A stretch of 64,000 nt of DNA from an uncultured Hungatella sp. GTDB taxonomy: Bacteria > Bacillota > Clostridia > Lachnospirales > Lachnospiraceae. Within the stretch, counting starts at the first letter, position 1; each line of letters opens with the position of its first letter. A model generated the notes under the pieces. That model was not told where the DNA came from. It was given only the letters and a program-made list of their open reading frames with translations, and did not search any database. Of the stretch, positions 19,812 to 27,473 are shown one piece after another. The position numbers and the translations under genes were made by a program. The stretch lies in the NCBI GenBank assembly GCA_910588325.1, contig CAJUPP010000002.1, positions 3,918 through 67,917 on the forward strand, given 5' to 3'.

Positions 19812-19946
19812 TTAAGCAGATAATCTTGCTCTTCCCTTTGCTCTTCTGGCAGCTAACACTTTTCTTCCGCCCGGAGTACTCATTCTGGCTCTGAAACCAT
19901 GAACTTTTGCTCTCTGTCTTTTTTTTGGCTGAAATGTCATCTTCAT
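19812..19946 (-). CDS. rpmH: 50S ribosomal protein L34
   Basis: A 44-residue basic protein starting [18 protein letters not shown] and ending [10 protein letters not shown], with the conserved [10 protein letters not shown] motif: a complete L34. The ATG at 19946 has AGGAGGTG upstream. It heads the rpmH-rnpA-yidD-yidC-jag run. It usually lies directly next to dnaA, but here about 15.5 kb separates them. Confidence 0.97.
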   Translation of the reverse strand: MKMTFQPKKRQRAKVHGFRARMSTPGGRKVLAARRAKGRARLSA

Positions 19947-20057
19947 ATCGCAGGCACCTCCTCTTTATCCCAACTTATTCACATAAGGATCTTGACTTTC
20001 ACAAAATTAAACATCGTATCAATTATATAGAAGGAAAAAGGTTAAGTCAAGCAGATT

Positions 20058-20480
20058 TTATATATTTTCTTCAATAAATCCTGTCTTTTGTATAAATTTC
20101 CCCTTCCAGCGTATCTGATATTTTCGATATGCAGAGGAATGAATCTCCTGGGTCTTACATTTATTGGCAACAATACGATATTGCAGGGTATAGTCAGACA
20201 ATTCTTGTTGCAAAGCCTTTTCTGCAGCCTCCAGCTGCTGTGAAGCTTTTACTAAATCAGATCCCTTCAATTCGATTAAATATGCAACCTTCTTTTCCTC
20301 ATTCATTAACAGATAATCACATCTGTTTCCTGACTTAATTACGGTTCCATCAATTTTATAATGTGTTACATACGCCCTTGCGTTATTTATCCCTCTATGG
20401 TACTGAGGATTTCCTTTATCCCGCGATATTATCTGAGCAGCATTTTTACTGCACAATGATTCAAAACCTTTTAAAGGCAT
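20058..20480 (-). CDS. Nuclease-like small protein paired with an AAA ATPase
   Basis: A 140-residue protein with no recognised family name. Residues 52-75 read as a PD-(D/E)xK-like core: Asp55 in CDYLLM, then after a short turn a hydrophobic strand ending in ELK (YLIELKGSD; Glu70, Lys72). A helix rich in Ala/Gln/Glu follows, as in that fold. The start at 20480 has AAGGAAG upstream and leaves four bases after the ATPase stop; an in-frame ATG at 20501 would instead overlap the ATPase gene by 17 bases. Tight coupling implies a joint function. Nuclease activity is inference from the motif only. Confidence 0.7.
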   Translation of the reverse strand: MPLKGFESLCSKNAAQIISRDKGNPQYHRGINNARAYVTHYKIDGTVIKSGNRCDYLLMNEEKKVAYLIELKGSDLVKASQQLEAAEKALQQELSDYTLQYRIVANKCKTQEIHSSAYRKYQIRWKGKFIQKTGFIEENI

Positions 20481-20484
20481 TCGA

Positions 20485-21816
20485 TCACCGACTTCCTTCA
20501 TCTTTATTCTGCAATTTTAGAAGTTCATCAAAATCATAATTAATTACTTTTGATATTTCATCAATTCTCTCATTCTGTATCATATGAATTTCCATGTCCA
20601 TACAGTTCTCAATACTACCTTCTTTTACAAACCATGAATCGAATCTTCTGTAATCCAGCCAGAATGACTCAGGAATGATTTTCCCTGCCTCACTTACATT
20701 TTGTTTCCCCACATCATGGGCATACAGTAAATTATTAAGTGTCCCTAGCACATAGGGGCTGTGAGTGGTCACCAAAACAGAATGTCCGCAATTACTTACA
20801 AGTGCAATGAATTCCGTTATATATTTCTGGGATTCCGGAAACAGATGAGACTCTGGCTCTTCTATAATAAACATATATGGTTTCGATTGCAGCAAATAAT
20901 AAAATAACAGATTCAGAATCCAGACACACTCCTGTTGTCCGGAAGATGAAAAATTCATCTTTACATATTCCCCATTGTCAAGAACAATCTGCTCTTCCCC
21001 ATTCCTATAACGGTACATACCGCGCAATATTTTTTTTATCAGACATAAAGCCTGTTCCATAAGTTTCTGCGGTATCTTACTATTTCCTGGCGAGTATTCC
21101 ATCAGCCCTTTAAGTCCCTCTGAAAACTGAGGCTTCAGACGCAATATCCTCTCAAGATAATCTTTCGTACAGCTGTCCAAAGTACGTTTCTGCATATCAT
21201 CCATAGTTGCATATATATAACTTAACTGCTGTGACAGCAATGTTATCATACTGCGCCCTGCCGGAATATACACAACAGAAATCTTATCATCAAAAATCCC
21301 ACATAATTCTGCCTTGAATCTTCTCATTTTATCTTCATCTATCCCTAAGGGAATGACAGAAAGAAAATGATTCCGTTCACGTAAAAAATTGTTTAACTCT
21401 TCACTAACCGTTATACATACGGAATTAGGTGCTGAACAGTTTATATTAGGTTTTAAAGAAACTTTTACAAAACAAGATTCTGTAAAATAATACTCCATAT
21501 ACATTTTATCAGACATACCTAACAAAGAACCAAAGGTTCTTAAAAATTTCACACGTAAATGGTTTTCTAATGCCTGCCCTAAATTCTCTTTATCACCTAC
21601 ATAATATTCTTCTTCCATCCCATCTATTGAAACAGACTTATAGGCCTGTACTTTAGCAAGCTCCTCTATATCCTCTTTTATGGTCCTGAAATAATATATC
21701 GCTTTTGCAATGGTACTCTTTCCAGATGCCTGAAACCCGGTAAATGTCATAAAATGTGAACACTCCAATTCACATTGTTCAACAGGACCAAGTTTATATA
21801 TAACCAGCTTTTGCAC
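20485..21816 (-). CDS. AAA family ATPase (SMC/ABC-like, AAA15 type)
   Basis: A 443-residue ATPase with Walker A GFQASGKST (27-35) close to the N-terminus, a long helical insertion, an ABC-like signature FSSSGQQE (about 290), Walker B MFIIEEPESHLFP (about 315) and a switch histidine in VTTHSPYVL (about 350). This layout matches OLD-like/AAA15 proteins, which often act in phage defence with a nuclease or another effector. There is no TOPRIM domain at the C-terminus, so the effector may be the small downstream protein. The start is a GTG at 21816, eight bases after AGAGGTG. Base composition is A/T-rich relative to flanking core genes. Confidence 0.85.
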   Translation of the reverse strand: MQKLVIYKLGPVEQCELECSHFMTFTGFQASGKSTIAKAIYYFRTIKEDIEELAKVQAYKSVSIDGMEEEYYVGDKENLGQALENHLRVKFLRTFGSLLGMSDKMYMEYYFTESCFVKVSLKPNINCSAPNSVCITVSEELNNFLRERNHFLSVIPLGIDEDKMRRFKAELCGIFDDKISVVYIPAGRSMITLLSQQLSYIYATMDDMQKRTLDSCTKDYLERILRLKPQFSEGLKGLMEYSPGNSKIPQKLMEQALCLIKKILRGMYRYRNGEEQIVLDNGEYVKMNFSSSGQQECVWILNLLFYYLLQSKPYMFIIEEPESHLFPESQKYITEFIALVSNCGHSVLVTTHSPYVLGTLNNLLYAHDVGKQNVSEAGKIIPESFWLDYRRFDSWFVKEGSIENCMDMEIHMIQNERIDEISKVINYDFDELLKLQNKDEGSR

Positions 21817-21952
21817 AGTCTTTTCACCTCTTTCATACACTAACAATTATATCTGTAGAGAGAATATTGCGCAACAATTTTTTATGTCGGTAAAAATCAG
21901 ATTTTGTCCCTATTTATCACTTTTACCTGTTATTTTAAAGGGAAAATACTAT

Positions 21953-23332
21953 TTATGAATAAATACTGCCTGTAATATGAATTTCTTCATCTGATGTATT
22001 GTCTATATACACACAATATGTTTTATTAGCACTTACACTAAATCGATGAGATACCATACCATAGGACGAAGTCACAGACTTACCATTTACCGATACCTTA
22101 AAAAAATCTGTCTCAAATTCTCCGGAAACAAAAACTCTTAAATATGAAGAATCCGAATTTACACAGATAGCCGCACAATCCCCCGGTTGAATATATTCAT
22201 CCAAAGAATTATTAATCCGTAAATCCATAACAACATATTTCACATGATTCCGAATCATAGGCTGCTCATCTTCCTCAATAAACTGAATAGCCTCCTCCTC
22301 TTCAATATAGGGGTCTTTATAAGACAGTACAAACTCATTCTGAAGTTTCAATCCTCCTATCGTAGCACCATAAATAATAGTCGGGAATAAAAGAACATAT
22401 CCTATTGATATAACTGCCATTCTCCTTATATTTTTCTTTATGTTCTGATTCATCATATTTTTAATTCTCCTCTCAACCTTCTCTTTCTTGTTGCTGTTTA
22501 TAAAAGAACTTTGAATAACCGGATTCCTGTATATGTTACCAGACAACAATTTCAAATACATTTCCACGTAAGCCTTTCTTTGTTCCTTTGTAGCATCTTT
22601 CAACACTTCCCTATCACAATCTAATTCACAATACTCCGATAAAAAATTTAAAAAATAACACACGAACGGATGAAACCAATAAATGACCCTTATCACCATA
22701 CCCAATCGTTTAAACAATATATGTTTTCTTTTTAAATGTACAAGTTCATGGGTGACAGCCAAAACAAGTTGCTCATTGGTTAAATCCATATCCCCAAACA
22801 AAAGTATGTAATTTTTCATTTTTATAAGCATTGGGGATGTAACTGCTTCATTATAACACACAAAAACCGGCTTTTTTATAGATAAATCTTGTTTCACCCT
22901 GTTTACAGTATGTAAAACAGTTTCATCTGTTACTCTTTTACTTCCAATTATTATATTTTTATAAAATCTAAAAACATCAATTCCTAACTTCACCAAAGTA
23001 GCTGCAATTCCTGCCAACCATCCGTAAAAGATAATCCATACATAGGGGCGATATGAATAAAATCTTTTCAAAATAGAATATTTCTCTCTGTAAATAAGTA
23101 TTACACTTGGCTGCTCCTCCCCTATAGGCAATATTTCACGCTTTAATATGGAATACAATAAAAGTAACGTCAAAATCATCAACGGAACGGTTAATAAAAT
23201 CACTCCTAATTTTATCAACCCATATATCCAGGTATGGGCATATTGCTCCTTACGAGCCACTATTATCAAAAATAACATCATTAACATAATAGTAATCGAT
23301 GCCGACATCATCAAGGTAATAAAATAAATCAT
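21953..23332 (-). CDS. BlaR1/MecR1-type M56 metallopeptidase, membrane sensor
   Basis: A 459-residue protein with four N-terminal membrane helices and a cytoplasmic zinc-peptidase loop. THELVHLKRKH (HExxH) occurs near residue 197 and ELDCDREVLKD supplies the third ligand. After a last helix (around 305-325) comes a short outside domain of about 130 residues. That domain is not a penicillin-binding domain, so the ligand is probably not a beta-lactam. It overlaps the upstream blaI-like gene by four bases. By family knowledge, signal sensing activates proteolysis that relieves repression by the partner. Confidence 0.9.
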   Translation of the reverse strand: MIYFITLMMSASITIMLMMLFLIIVARKEQYAHTWIYGLIKLGVILLTVPLMILTLLLLYSILKREILPIGEEQPSVILIYREKYSILKRFYSYRPYVWIIFYGWLAGIAATLVKLGIDVFRFYKNIIIGSKRVTDETVLHTVNRVKQDLSIKKPVFVCYNEAVTSPMLIKMKNYILLFGDMDLTNEQLVLAVTHELVHLKRKHILFKRLGMVIRVIYWFHPFVCYFLNFLSEYCELDCDREVLKDATKEQRKAYVEMYLKLLSGNIYRNPVIQSSFINSNKKEKVERRIKNMMNQNIKKNIRRMAVISIGYVLLFPTIIYGATIGGLKLQNEFVLSYKDPYIEEEEAIQFIEEDEQPMIRNHVKYVVMDLRINNSLDEYIQPGDCAAICVNSDSSYLRVFVSGEFETDFFKVSVNGKSVTSSYGMVSHRFSVSANKTYCVYIDNTSDEEIHITGSIYS

Positions 23333-23715
23333 TCTGTATCACCTAATTCTTTCTCTAAATCTTTCAACCATTCCCTGACATTCTCTAATTCCCTCTCATT
23401 CAGAGACTCCCTCCCGCAAAAATTAGCCAAAATCATTTCCAAGGACTGCCCATATGTCTTACTCAGATTATTATTAATAAGAAACTGTTCATATTCTAAT
23501 TTGGAAATAGATGGCTTATAATAAAAATTACGCCCTTCCCTTCTTGAAATCAGAAACCCCTTCTTTGTCAGTTTATATAGAAAAAATGAAATATTACTGC
23601 CGCTTTTTCCTTTTTTAGAAAACTCCTCTACCAGATCTTTTTTACATTTTTCTCCATCAGAAGCCCAAAAAAAGCTCATAAATTCAAGTTCTGCAGCAGC
23701 TAGTGTATTCTTCAA
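23329..23715 (-). CDS. BlaI/MecI/CopY family transcriptional repressor
   Basis: A 128-residue winged-helix repressor: LAAAELEFMSFFWASDGEKC at the start, a recognition region KGKSGSNISFFLYKLTKKGF, a wing RREGRNFYYKPSIS and a C-terminal dimerisation helix. It represses its own operon and probably the divergent gene; cleavage by the membrane peptidase downstream would derepress. The ATG at 23715 has GGGAGG upstream. Intergenic direct repeats overlapping both promoters are its likely operators. Confidence 0.9.
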   Translation of the reverse strand: MKNTLAAAELEFMSFFWASDGEKCKKDLVEEFSKKGKSGSNISFFLYKLTKKGFLISRREGRNFYYKPSISKLEYEQFLINNNLSKTYGQSLEMILANFCGRESLNERELENVREWLKDLEKELGDTE

Positions 23716-23749
23716 ATTTATTCACCTCCCTCAAATAATAATTTATAAC

Positions 23750-23778
23750 AGATTAGCATTTTTGTATTATTTTGTCAA
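23750..23778 (-). promoter_or_regulatory. Promoter of the BlaI/BlaR1-like operon
   Basis: On the minus strand TTGACA (23773-23778), a 17-base spacer and TAATCT (23750-23755). The spacer and -10 are covered by one copy of the ATTAGCATTTTTGTATTAT repeat (23752-23770). Confidence 0.7.
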
Positions 23779-23785
23779 TTAACTA

Positions 23786-23814
23786 TTGACTAATTAGCAT
23801 TTTTATATTATAAT
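23786..23814 (+). promoter_or_regulatory. Promoter of the small secreted protein gene
   Basis: TTGACT (23786-23791), a 17-base spacer and perfect TATAAT (23809-23814). The second repeat copy ATTAGCATTTTTATATTAT (23793-23811) fills the spacer, so a BlaI-type repressor could block both divergent promoters. Confidence 0.75.
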
Positions 23815-23898
23815 ACTAAATAATTAATAATTATATTAAAAGAGGTGATTCCATTGTTTTAAATCAAATTTTATATAATAAAAATACAAGGAGGATAT

Positions 23899-24198
23899 AT
23901 GATGAAAAATATTCATAAAAAAATAGCTGTTAGTTTAATGACATTTATATTACTTATTTCAAGCGCGATGCCTGCTTTAGCATTTGACTATAATCAAAAT
24001 AACTGTCCACATAAAAAATATCATAATACTATTGATAACGATTATGTAGAACTCTATAATGAAATAATTCCTGATTATTCTGTTGGACAATTTCATGTTA
24101 TTTCGTATTATTATTGTAAAAGCTGTGGATTTGCTTGGGATATCAACGATCAATATATTGGTCAATTGAATATAGAATTACCTAAACAAGATAAATAA
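23899..24198 (+). CDS. Small secreted protein with a zinc-ribbon-like Cys/His pattern
   Basis: A 99-residue protein with a signal peptide (basic MMKNIHKK, hydrophobic core, cleavage after SSAMPALA). The mature part has CPHKKYH near its start and YYYCKSCGFAW about 55 residues later, so Cys/His pairs could bind zinc. AAGGAGG precedes; either of two adjacent ATGs (23899 or 23902) may be used. Its promoter lies back-to-back with the BlaI/BlaR1-like operon, which likely regulates it. Family not recognised; role could be a sensor ligand or a stress-induced secreted factor. Confidence 0.75.
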   Translation: MMKNIHKKIAVSLMTFILLISSAMPALAFDYNQNNCPHKKYHNTIDNDYVELYNEIIPDYSVGQFHVISYYYCKSCGFAWDINDQYIGQLNIELPKQDK

Positions 24199-24210
24199 TA
24201 TATTTATATA

Positions 24211-24243
24211 AGGCTGGTTATTAATTGACCAGCTTTATATTTC
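24211..24243 (+). terminator. Terminator of the small secreted protein gene
   Basis: GCTGGT and ACCAGC (24213-24218, 24228-24233) with a 9-base loop and a following TTTATATTT tract. The rest of the gap to 24500 is A/T-rich with no gene seen. Confidence 0.65.
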
Positions 24244-24506
24244 TTCATATATTTTAAAATATTACCAATTATTTCTTTTAAATAAACAACTTTAATGTTA
24301 TAATATTTAAGAAAAGTATCAGATTCAGCGTAATAAAAAAGAGCAAATATATACCCTACTCTAAATTTGATTCTTTCCTATTTGTATCAGAAAATTATTC
24401 AAACAATTTATGTTAGGGATAGTGTAGCACAAAGGAATTGCGTAGGCAAGCCACTGCGTTAGCAATTTGGTACAATATTAATATTATAAAGTAGGAGGTG
24501 AATATC

Positions 24507-25028
24507 TTGTATTTTAAAGTACTCTTACTACTCACAGCATTTCTTATAATATGCATAGGCGGAATTCTCTTATTTACAGAAATCTCCACTCGTATCACAG
24601 ACTATTTCAAATGGCTCCTTTATAAAGAGAAGGCCGACGGTACTGTTTTTTCCATAAATATGGCAGAATCAACAGCCTCCCGCCGTTTCGTTGAAGAAAA
24701 GACAGGAGAACATTTCAACCCTGTAGAAGAAACACAGGACCGTAATTTTGCCTATCCTCCCTTGAAACCTGGAATTGGCGGCAGACGATTCTATCCCATT
24801 TTTCAGTGGAAATCTGGAGAAAGAGAATTTCGGGGGCATTATCCATACCTTGGGCCAAAGGACAGATGGAAGGCCGGAGATACTATTGAAGTTCACTATT
24901 CTGCAAGAAAACCATGGAACTATGCAGTAAAAGATATTCGCATGTGGCGTTTTGCCTGTATCTGCTGTATCATGGATCTGGCAGTCATTGGTGCAGGAAT
25001 TCTTTTGATCTTTAACATGATTTCATAA
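24507..25028 (+). CDS. DUF3592-like membrane protein
   Basis: A 173-residue protein with one membrane helix at each end (about residues 3-22 and 150-170) and an extracytoplasmic beta domain between. RRFYPIFQWKSGEREFRGHY and AGDTIEVHYSARKPW match the Y-P-x-x-x-Y plus G-x-x-V-x-V-x-Y-x-P pattern of DUF3592. Start is a TTG at 24507 with AGGAGG eight bases upstream; a GTG three codons earlier overlaps that site. First gene of a three-gene cluster. Function unknown. Confidence 0.65.
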   Translation: MYFKVLLLLTAFLIICIGGILLFTEISTRITDYFKWLLYKEKADGTVFSINMAESTASRRFVEEKTGEHFNPVEETQDRNFAYPPLKPGIGGRRFYPIFQWKSGEREFRGHYPYLGPKDRWKAGDTIEVHYSARKPWNYAVKDIRMWRFACICCIMDLAVIGAGILLIFNMIS

Positions 25029-25067
25029 TCCCCCATGCCGCATGAAATAATGAGGAAAACATATAGA

Positions 25068-25628
25068 ATGAAGCATTTTAAAATTTACTATATAATCCCA
25101 ATATTGATTATCATAGGGATTGGCATCGCCGCCTTATTCCGTATGCATAACCAGCCTGTCAGAAATGCTGAAAAAATTCTGACAGCTATGCTGAATCTCC
25201 CGGCCGAACCCATAAAAGAGGCTTACGGCACTATGGATACAGTGGTGGATGATATTGTCAAAAACTCACAGAAGCCAGATATTTTCTCACCGGATGACGC
25301 ACTTATAAAACATGTATATGAGGAAATGTTTGGAGACATAGTATCAGACAGTTTTATTGAAGACTGCATCCGCCTGGACAATATTGCTTTTCTCCACTAT
25401 CGGGCCATGGAGCAGGGAACTTCAGCTGCGCTTCAGGAATTAAATATAGCAAGAACGAACCAAAAAGATATCATGACCTACGAGGCGGAACTGCTGGTTC
25501 ACACTTCCGGGACAGACGAAAAACAAATTCAGATAACAGGACAAATTCAATTAGACAGCAATAGAAAAATACATGCCGTCCATGTAAACGGACAAGAATT
25601 GCTGCGTATCCTGGAGACGCAAAACTAA
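25068..25628 (+). CDS. Hypothetical protein with an N-terminal membrane anchor
   Basis: A 186-residue protein with a single N-terminal hydrophobic segment (YYIIPILIIIGIGIAALF, about residues 6-23) and a soluble domain of mixed alpha/beta composition. Start ATG at 25068 has GAGGAAA upstream; an earlier in-frame ATG at 25035 has no ribosome site. Probably the soluble part is outside the membrane. The family is not recognised; the last third looks like a small lipoprotein-type beta sheet. It is co-directional and 39 bases from the DUF3592-like gene. Confidence 0.65.
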   Translation: MKHFKIYYIIPILIIIGIGIAALFRMHNQPVRNAEKILTAMLNLPAEPIKEAYGTMDTVVDDIVKNSQKPDIFSPDDALIKHVYEEMFGDIVSDSFIEDCIRLDNIAFLHYRAMEQGTSAALQELNIARTNQKDIMTYEAELLVHTSGTDEKQIQITGQIQLDSNRKIHAVHVNGQELLRILETQN

Positions 25629-25674
25629 ACTATCCAGAAACTATAGAAAAGGAAAAGAAAGGGGAACAACTGCC

Positions 25675-26238
25675 ATGAAAAATACTGCTTATCTTCCACC
25701 CCGTCCTACCTTCACCCTTCCGGAGCAGTTAGACAAATTTACCGAGGAAGCCGCGGAGGACATAAAAACTCCAAAAATAAAAGATTTTCTTCTCTCCAGG
25801 CTAAAGGAAGATGCCTGGAACAGATACCAGAATGAATTACAGAATGGTTTTGACAAAGACCAGGCCCAGGCCCGTACCTTAAAAGACCTGGGAGATATAC
25901 AAACAGTCAAAGCCCGGCTTCTAAAAGAAGCAGAAGAACAAAAAAATCAGGAAAATTCCATTTTGTGGAAGGTTCCCCTGACAGCTGCCGTCCTTTTCTC
26001 TGTCGTAGCCTGTATCAGTTTGATTTCCTGCGTCCTATATCAAATAAACGGCAGAAGTTTCCTCACAATGTTTTTCCCAGAAGACACGCCGTCCAAAGAG
26101 ATATATGGCGTCACCGGCATAACTACGTATGGAAACTTAATAGGTTCCTCTTTCCTGTGGTTATTCCTGTCCCTTCTGTGTATAGCAATCTGCCTGGCTT
26201 TGACATTTCATTTAAAAAGGAAATACAAAACCCACTAA
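25675..26238 (+). CDS. Membrane protein with permease-prefix-like (HAAS) domain
   Basis: A 187-residue protein. Residues 1-90 form a helical cytoplasmic region with WNRYQNELQNGFDKDQAQA and LKDLGDIQTVKARLL, typical of HAAS/permease-prefix domains that sit next to PadR-regulated membrane proteins. Two membrane helices follow (about 101-121 and 155-178). No PadR regulator is present nearby. It closes the three-gene membrane cluster; function unknown. Confidence 0.65.
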   Translation: MKNTAYLPPRPTFTLPEQLDKFTEEAAEDIKTPKIKDFLLSRLKEDAWNRYQNELQNGFDKDQAQARTLKDLGDIQTVKARLLKEAEEQKNQENSILWKVPLTAAVLFSVVACISLISCVLYQINGRSFLTMFFPEDTPSKEIYGVTGITTYGNLIGSSFLWLFLSLLCIAICLALTFHLKRKYKTH

Positions 26239-26358
26239 ACCTAGTACAGTGTTGCACTAGGTATTCCTAAATTATACTTCTTGACCGAATATATGAAATA
26301 ACATATAATATAATTACAAATTCATCTTTATGTATGAAACAGTATGGAGGTATAATAG

Positions 26359-26670
26359 ATGGAAAACAGTCTGATTCAGACCAGAATCGATACAGAGTTA
26401 AAGAATGAAGCTGTAAAACTATTTGATACACTAGGACTGGATATGTCTACAGCCATAAAAATTTTCCTGAAAAAATGTCTTCAGGAAGGCGGTATCCCAT
26501 TTGACATTAAAGTCAATAAAAGCACATACCAGAATCGTGAAGGAATGCAGGTAATCATGGACTTACGTAAAAGCGCGGAAGAAAATGGACTGTTAGGAAT
26601 GAGTCTGGATGAAATCAATGCCGAGATTTCCGCTTCCCGTTCAGAAAGAAAATCAAAGCGGAGGGAATAA
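26359..26670 (+). CDS. RelB/DinJ family antitoxin
   Basis: A 103-residue type II antitoxin. The N-terminal ribbon-helix-helix (LIQTRIDTELKNEAVKLFDT, then LGLDMSTAIKIFLKKCL) is characteristic of RelB/DinJ and should bind operator DNA as a dimer. The charged C-terminal tail (ISASRSERKSKRRE) would wrap the toxin. GGAGG precedes its ATG. It ends one base before the toxin start codon, so the pair is coupled. The usual partner is a YafQ/RelE mRNA interferase; here it is a PIN protein. Confidence 0.88.
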   Translation: MENSLIQTRIDTELKNEAVKLFDTLGLDMSTAIKIFLKKCLQEGGIPFDIKVNKSTYQNREGMQVIMDLRKSAEENGLLGMSLDEINAEISASRSERKSKRRE

Positions 26671-26671
26671 T

Positions 26672-27091
26672 ATGTATTATGCTGTGATTGATACAAATGT
26701 CCTTGTATCTGCTTTACTTTCTGCCAGCTTTTTTAAAAGCGCTCCAGGAAAAATAGTCAGCCATATAATCACCGGAGAAATCATCCCCGTTTATAATGAA
26801 GAGATACTGACAGAATATTATGATGTGCTAAAGCGCGACAAATTCCATTTTCCCACTGACAGAATCGAACAGTTAATAGAAGAGATAAAAAAACGAGGTA
26901 TCCATGAAATACGCCTGGCATCAGGAGAATTATTCCCTGATCCGGATGATGCAGTATTTTTTGAAGTTGTACTGGCACATAGAACTCAGGAATATACCTA
27001 TCTGGTAACCGGAAATACCAGACACTTTCCCATAAAACCTTTTGTAGTAACCCCAAGGCAAATGCTGGAAATCATTGAAAACGGCTATTAA
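26672..27091 (+). CDS. PIN-domain toxin of a toxin-antitoxin pair
   Basis: A 139-residue PIN-family ribonuclease (COG1569 type). The acidic metal ligands are visible in YYAVIDTNVLVSAL (Asp8), YNEEILTEY (Glu near 42) and FPDPDDAVFFEV (Asp near 89-92); TYLVTGNTRHFP is the family's last conserved block. By family it cleaves RNA using Mg2+. The start at 26672 has GGAGGG upstream. It directly follows the RelB/DinJ-type antitoxin, a mixed pairing. Confidence 0.88.
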   Translation: MYYAVIDTNVLVSALLSASFFKSAPGKIVSHIITGEIIPVYNEEILTEYYDVLKRDKFHFPTDRIEQLIEEIKKRGIHEIRLASGELFPDPDDAVFFEVVLAHRTQEYTYLVTGNTRHFPIKPFVVTPRQMLEIIENGY

Positions 27092-27094
27092 AAA

Positions 27095-27137
27095 TCACCC
27101 CGGAACTTTCCAAAAAAGCCCTGGGGTGAAATTTTTA
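27095..27137 (+). terminator. Terminator of the toxin-antitoxin operon
   Basis: TCACCCC and GGGGTGA (27095-27101, 27123-27129) form a stem followed by AATTTTTAT, four bases past the toxin stop. Confidence 0.7.
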
Positions 27138-27164
27138 TATCTATTTTATATTCATTCTTAAACT

Positions 27165-27205
27165 CCTTCCACAACCTTCAAAAGCACCTTCCCAATCACA
27201 AAACT
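27165..27205 (-). pseudogene. Short 3' remnant resembling an ECF S-component gene
   Basis: Read on the minus strand this stretch gives FVIGKVLLKVVEGV and a stop. Positions 27177-27199 match 34364-34386, the 3' end of the intact ECF gene, in 22 of 23 bases. Nothing else of that gene is visible. The rest of 27206-27390 is A/T-rich with no gene seen. Confidence 0.35.
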
Positions 27206-27393
27206 ATATACATATCACAGTCTTCCCATCTTCATCAATAAACCCAATAGTTTCCCATATAATCTTATATGCTCCTCAATAAAAAATTTCCGTTAAAAAA
27301 CCGTCAATCACAGGAAATCCGCTGCAAAATAAGAAAAGTACAAAAGTGATTATAGCATGTTATACTTCTCCATACTATAATTCTCACAAGCTT

Positions 27394-27439
27394 ATCTAAG
27401 CCCCATCATCTAAGCCGGGCGGCATCTAAGCCCTAAGCC
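27394..27439 (+). repeat. Short direct repeats in the leader of the sugar operon
   Basis: ATCTAAGCC occurs three times (27394, 27408, 27424), followed by a shorter CTAAGCC at 27433. They lie 40-80 bases before the start of the NHL gene. Confidence 0.7.
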
Positions 27440-27473
27440 CCGGCAGAAGCGAAAGGAGAAGAATGAATGCATT

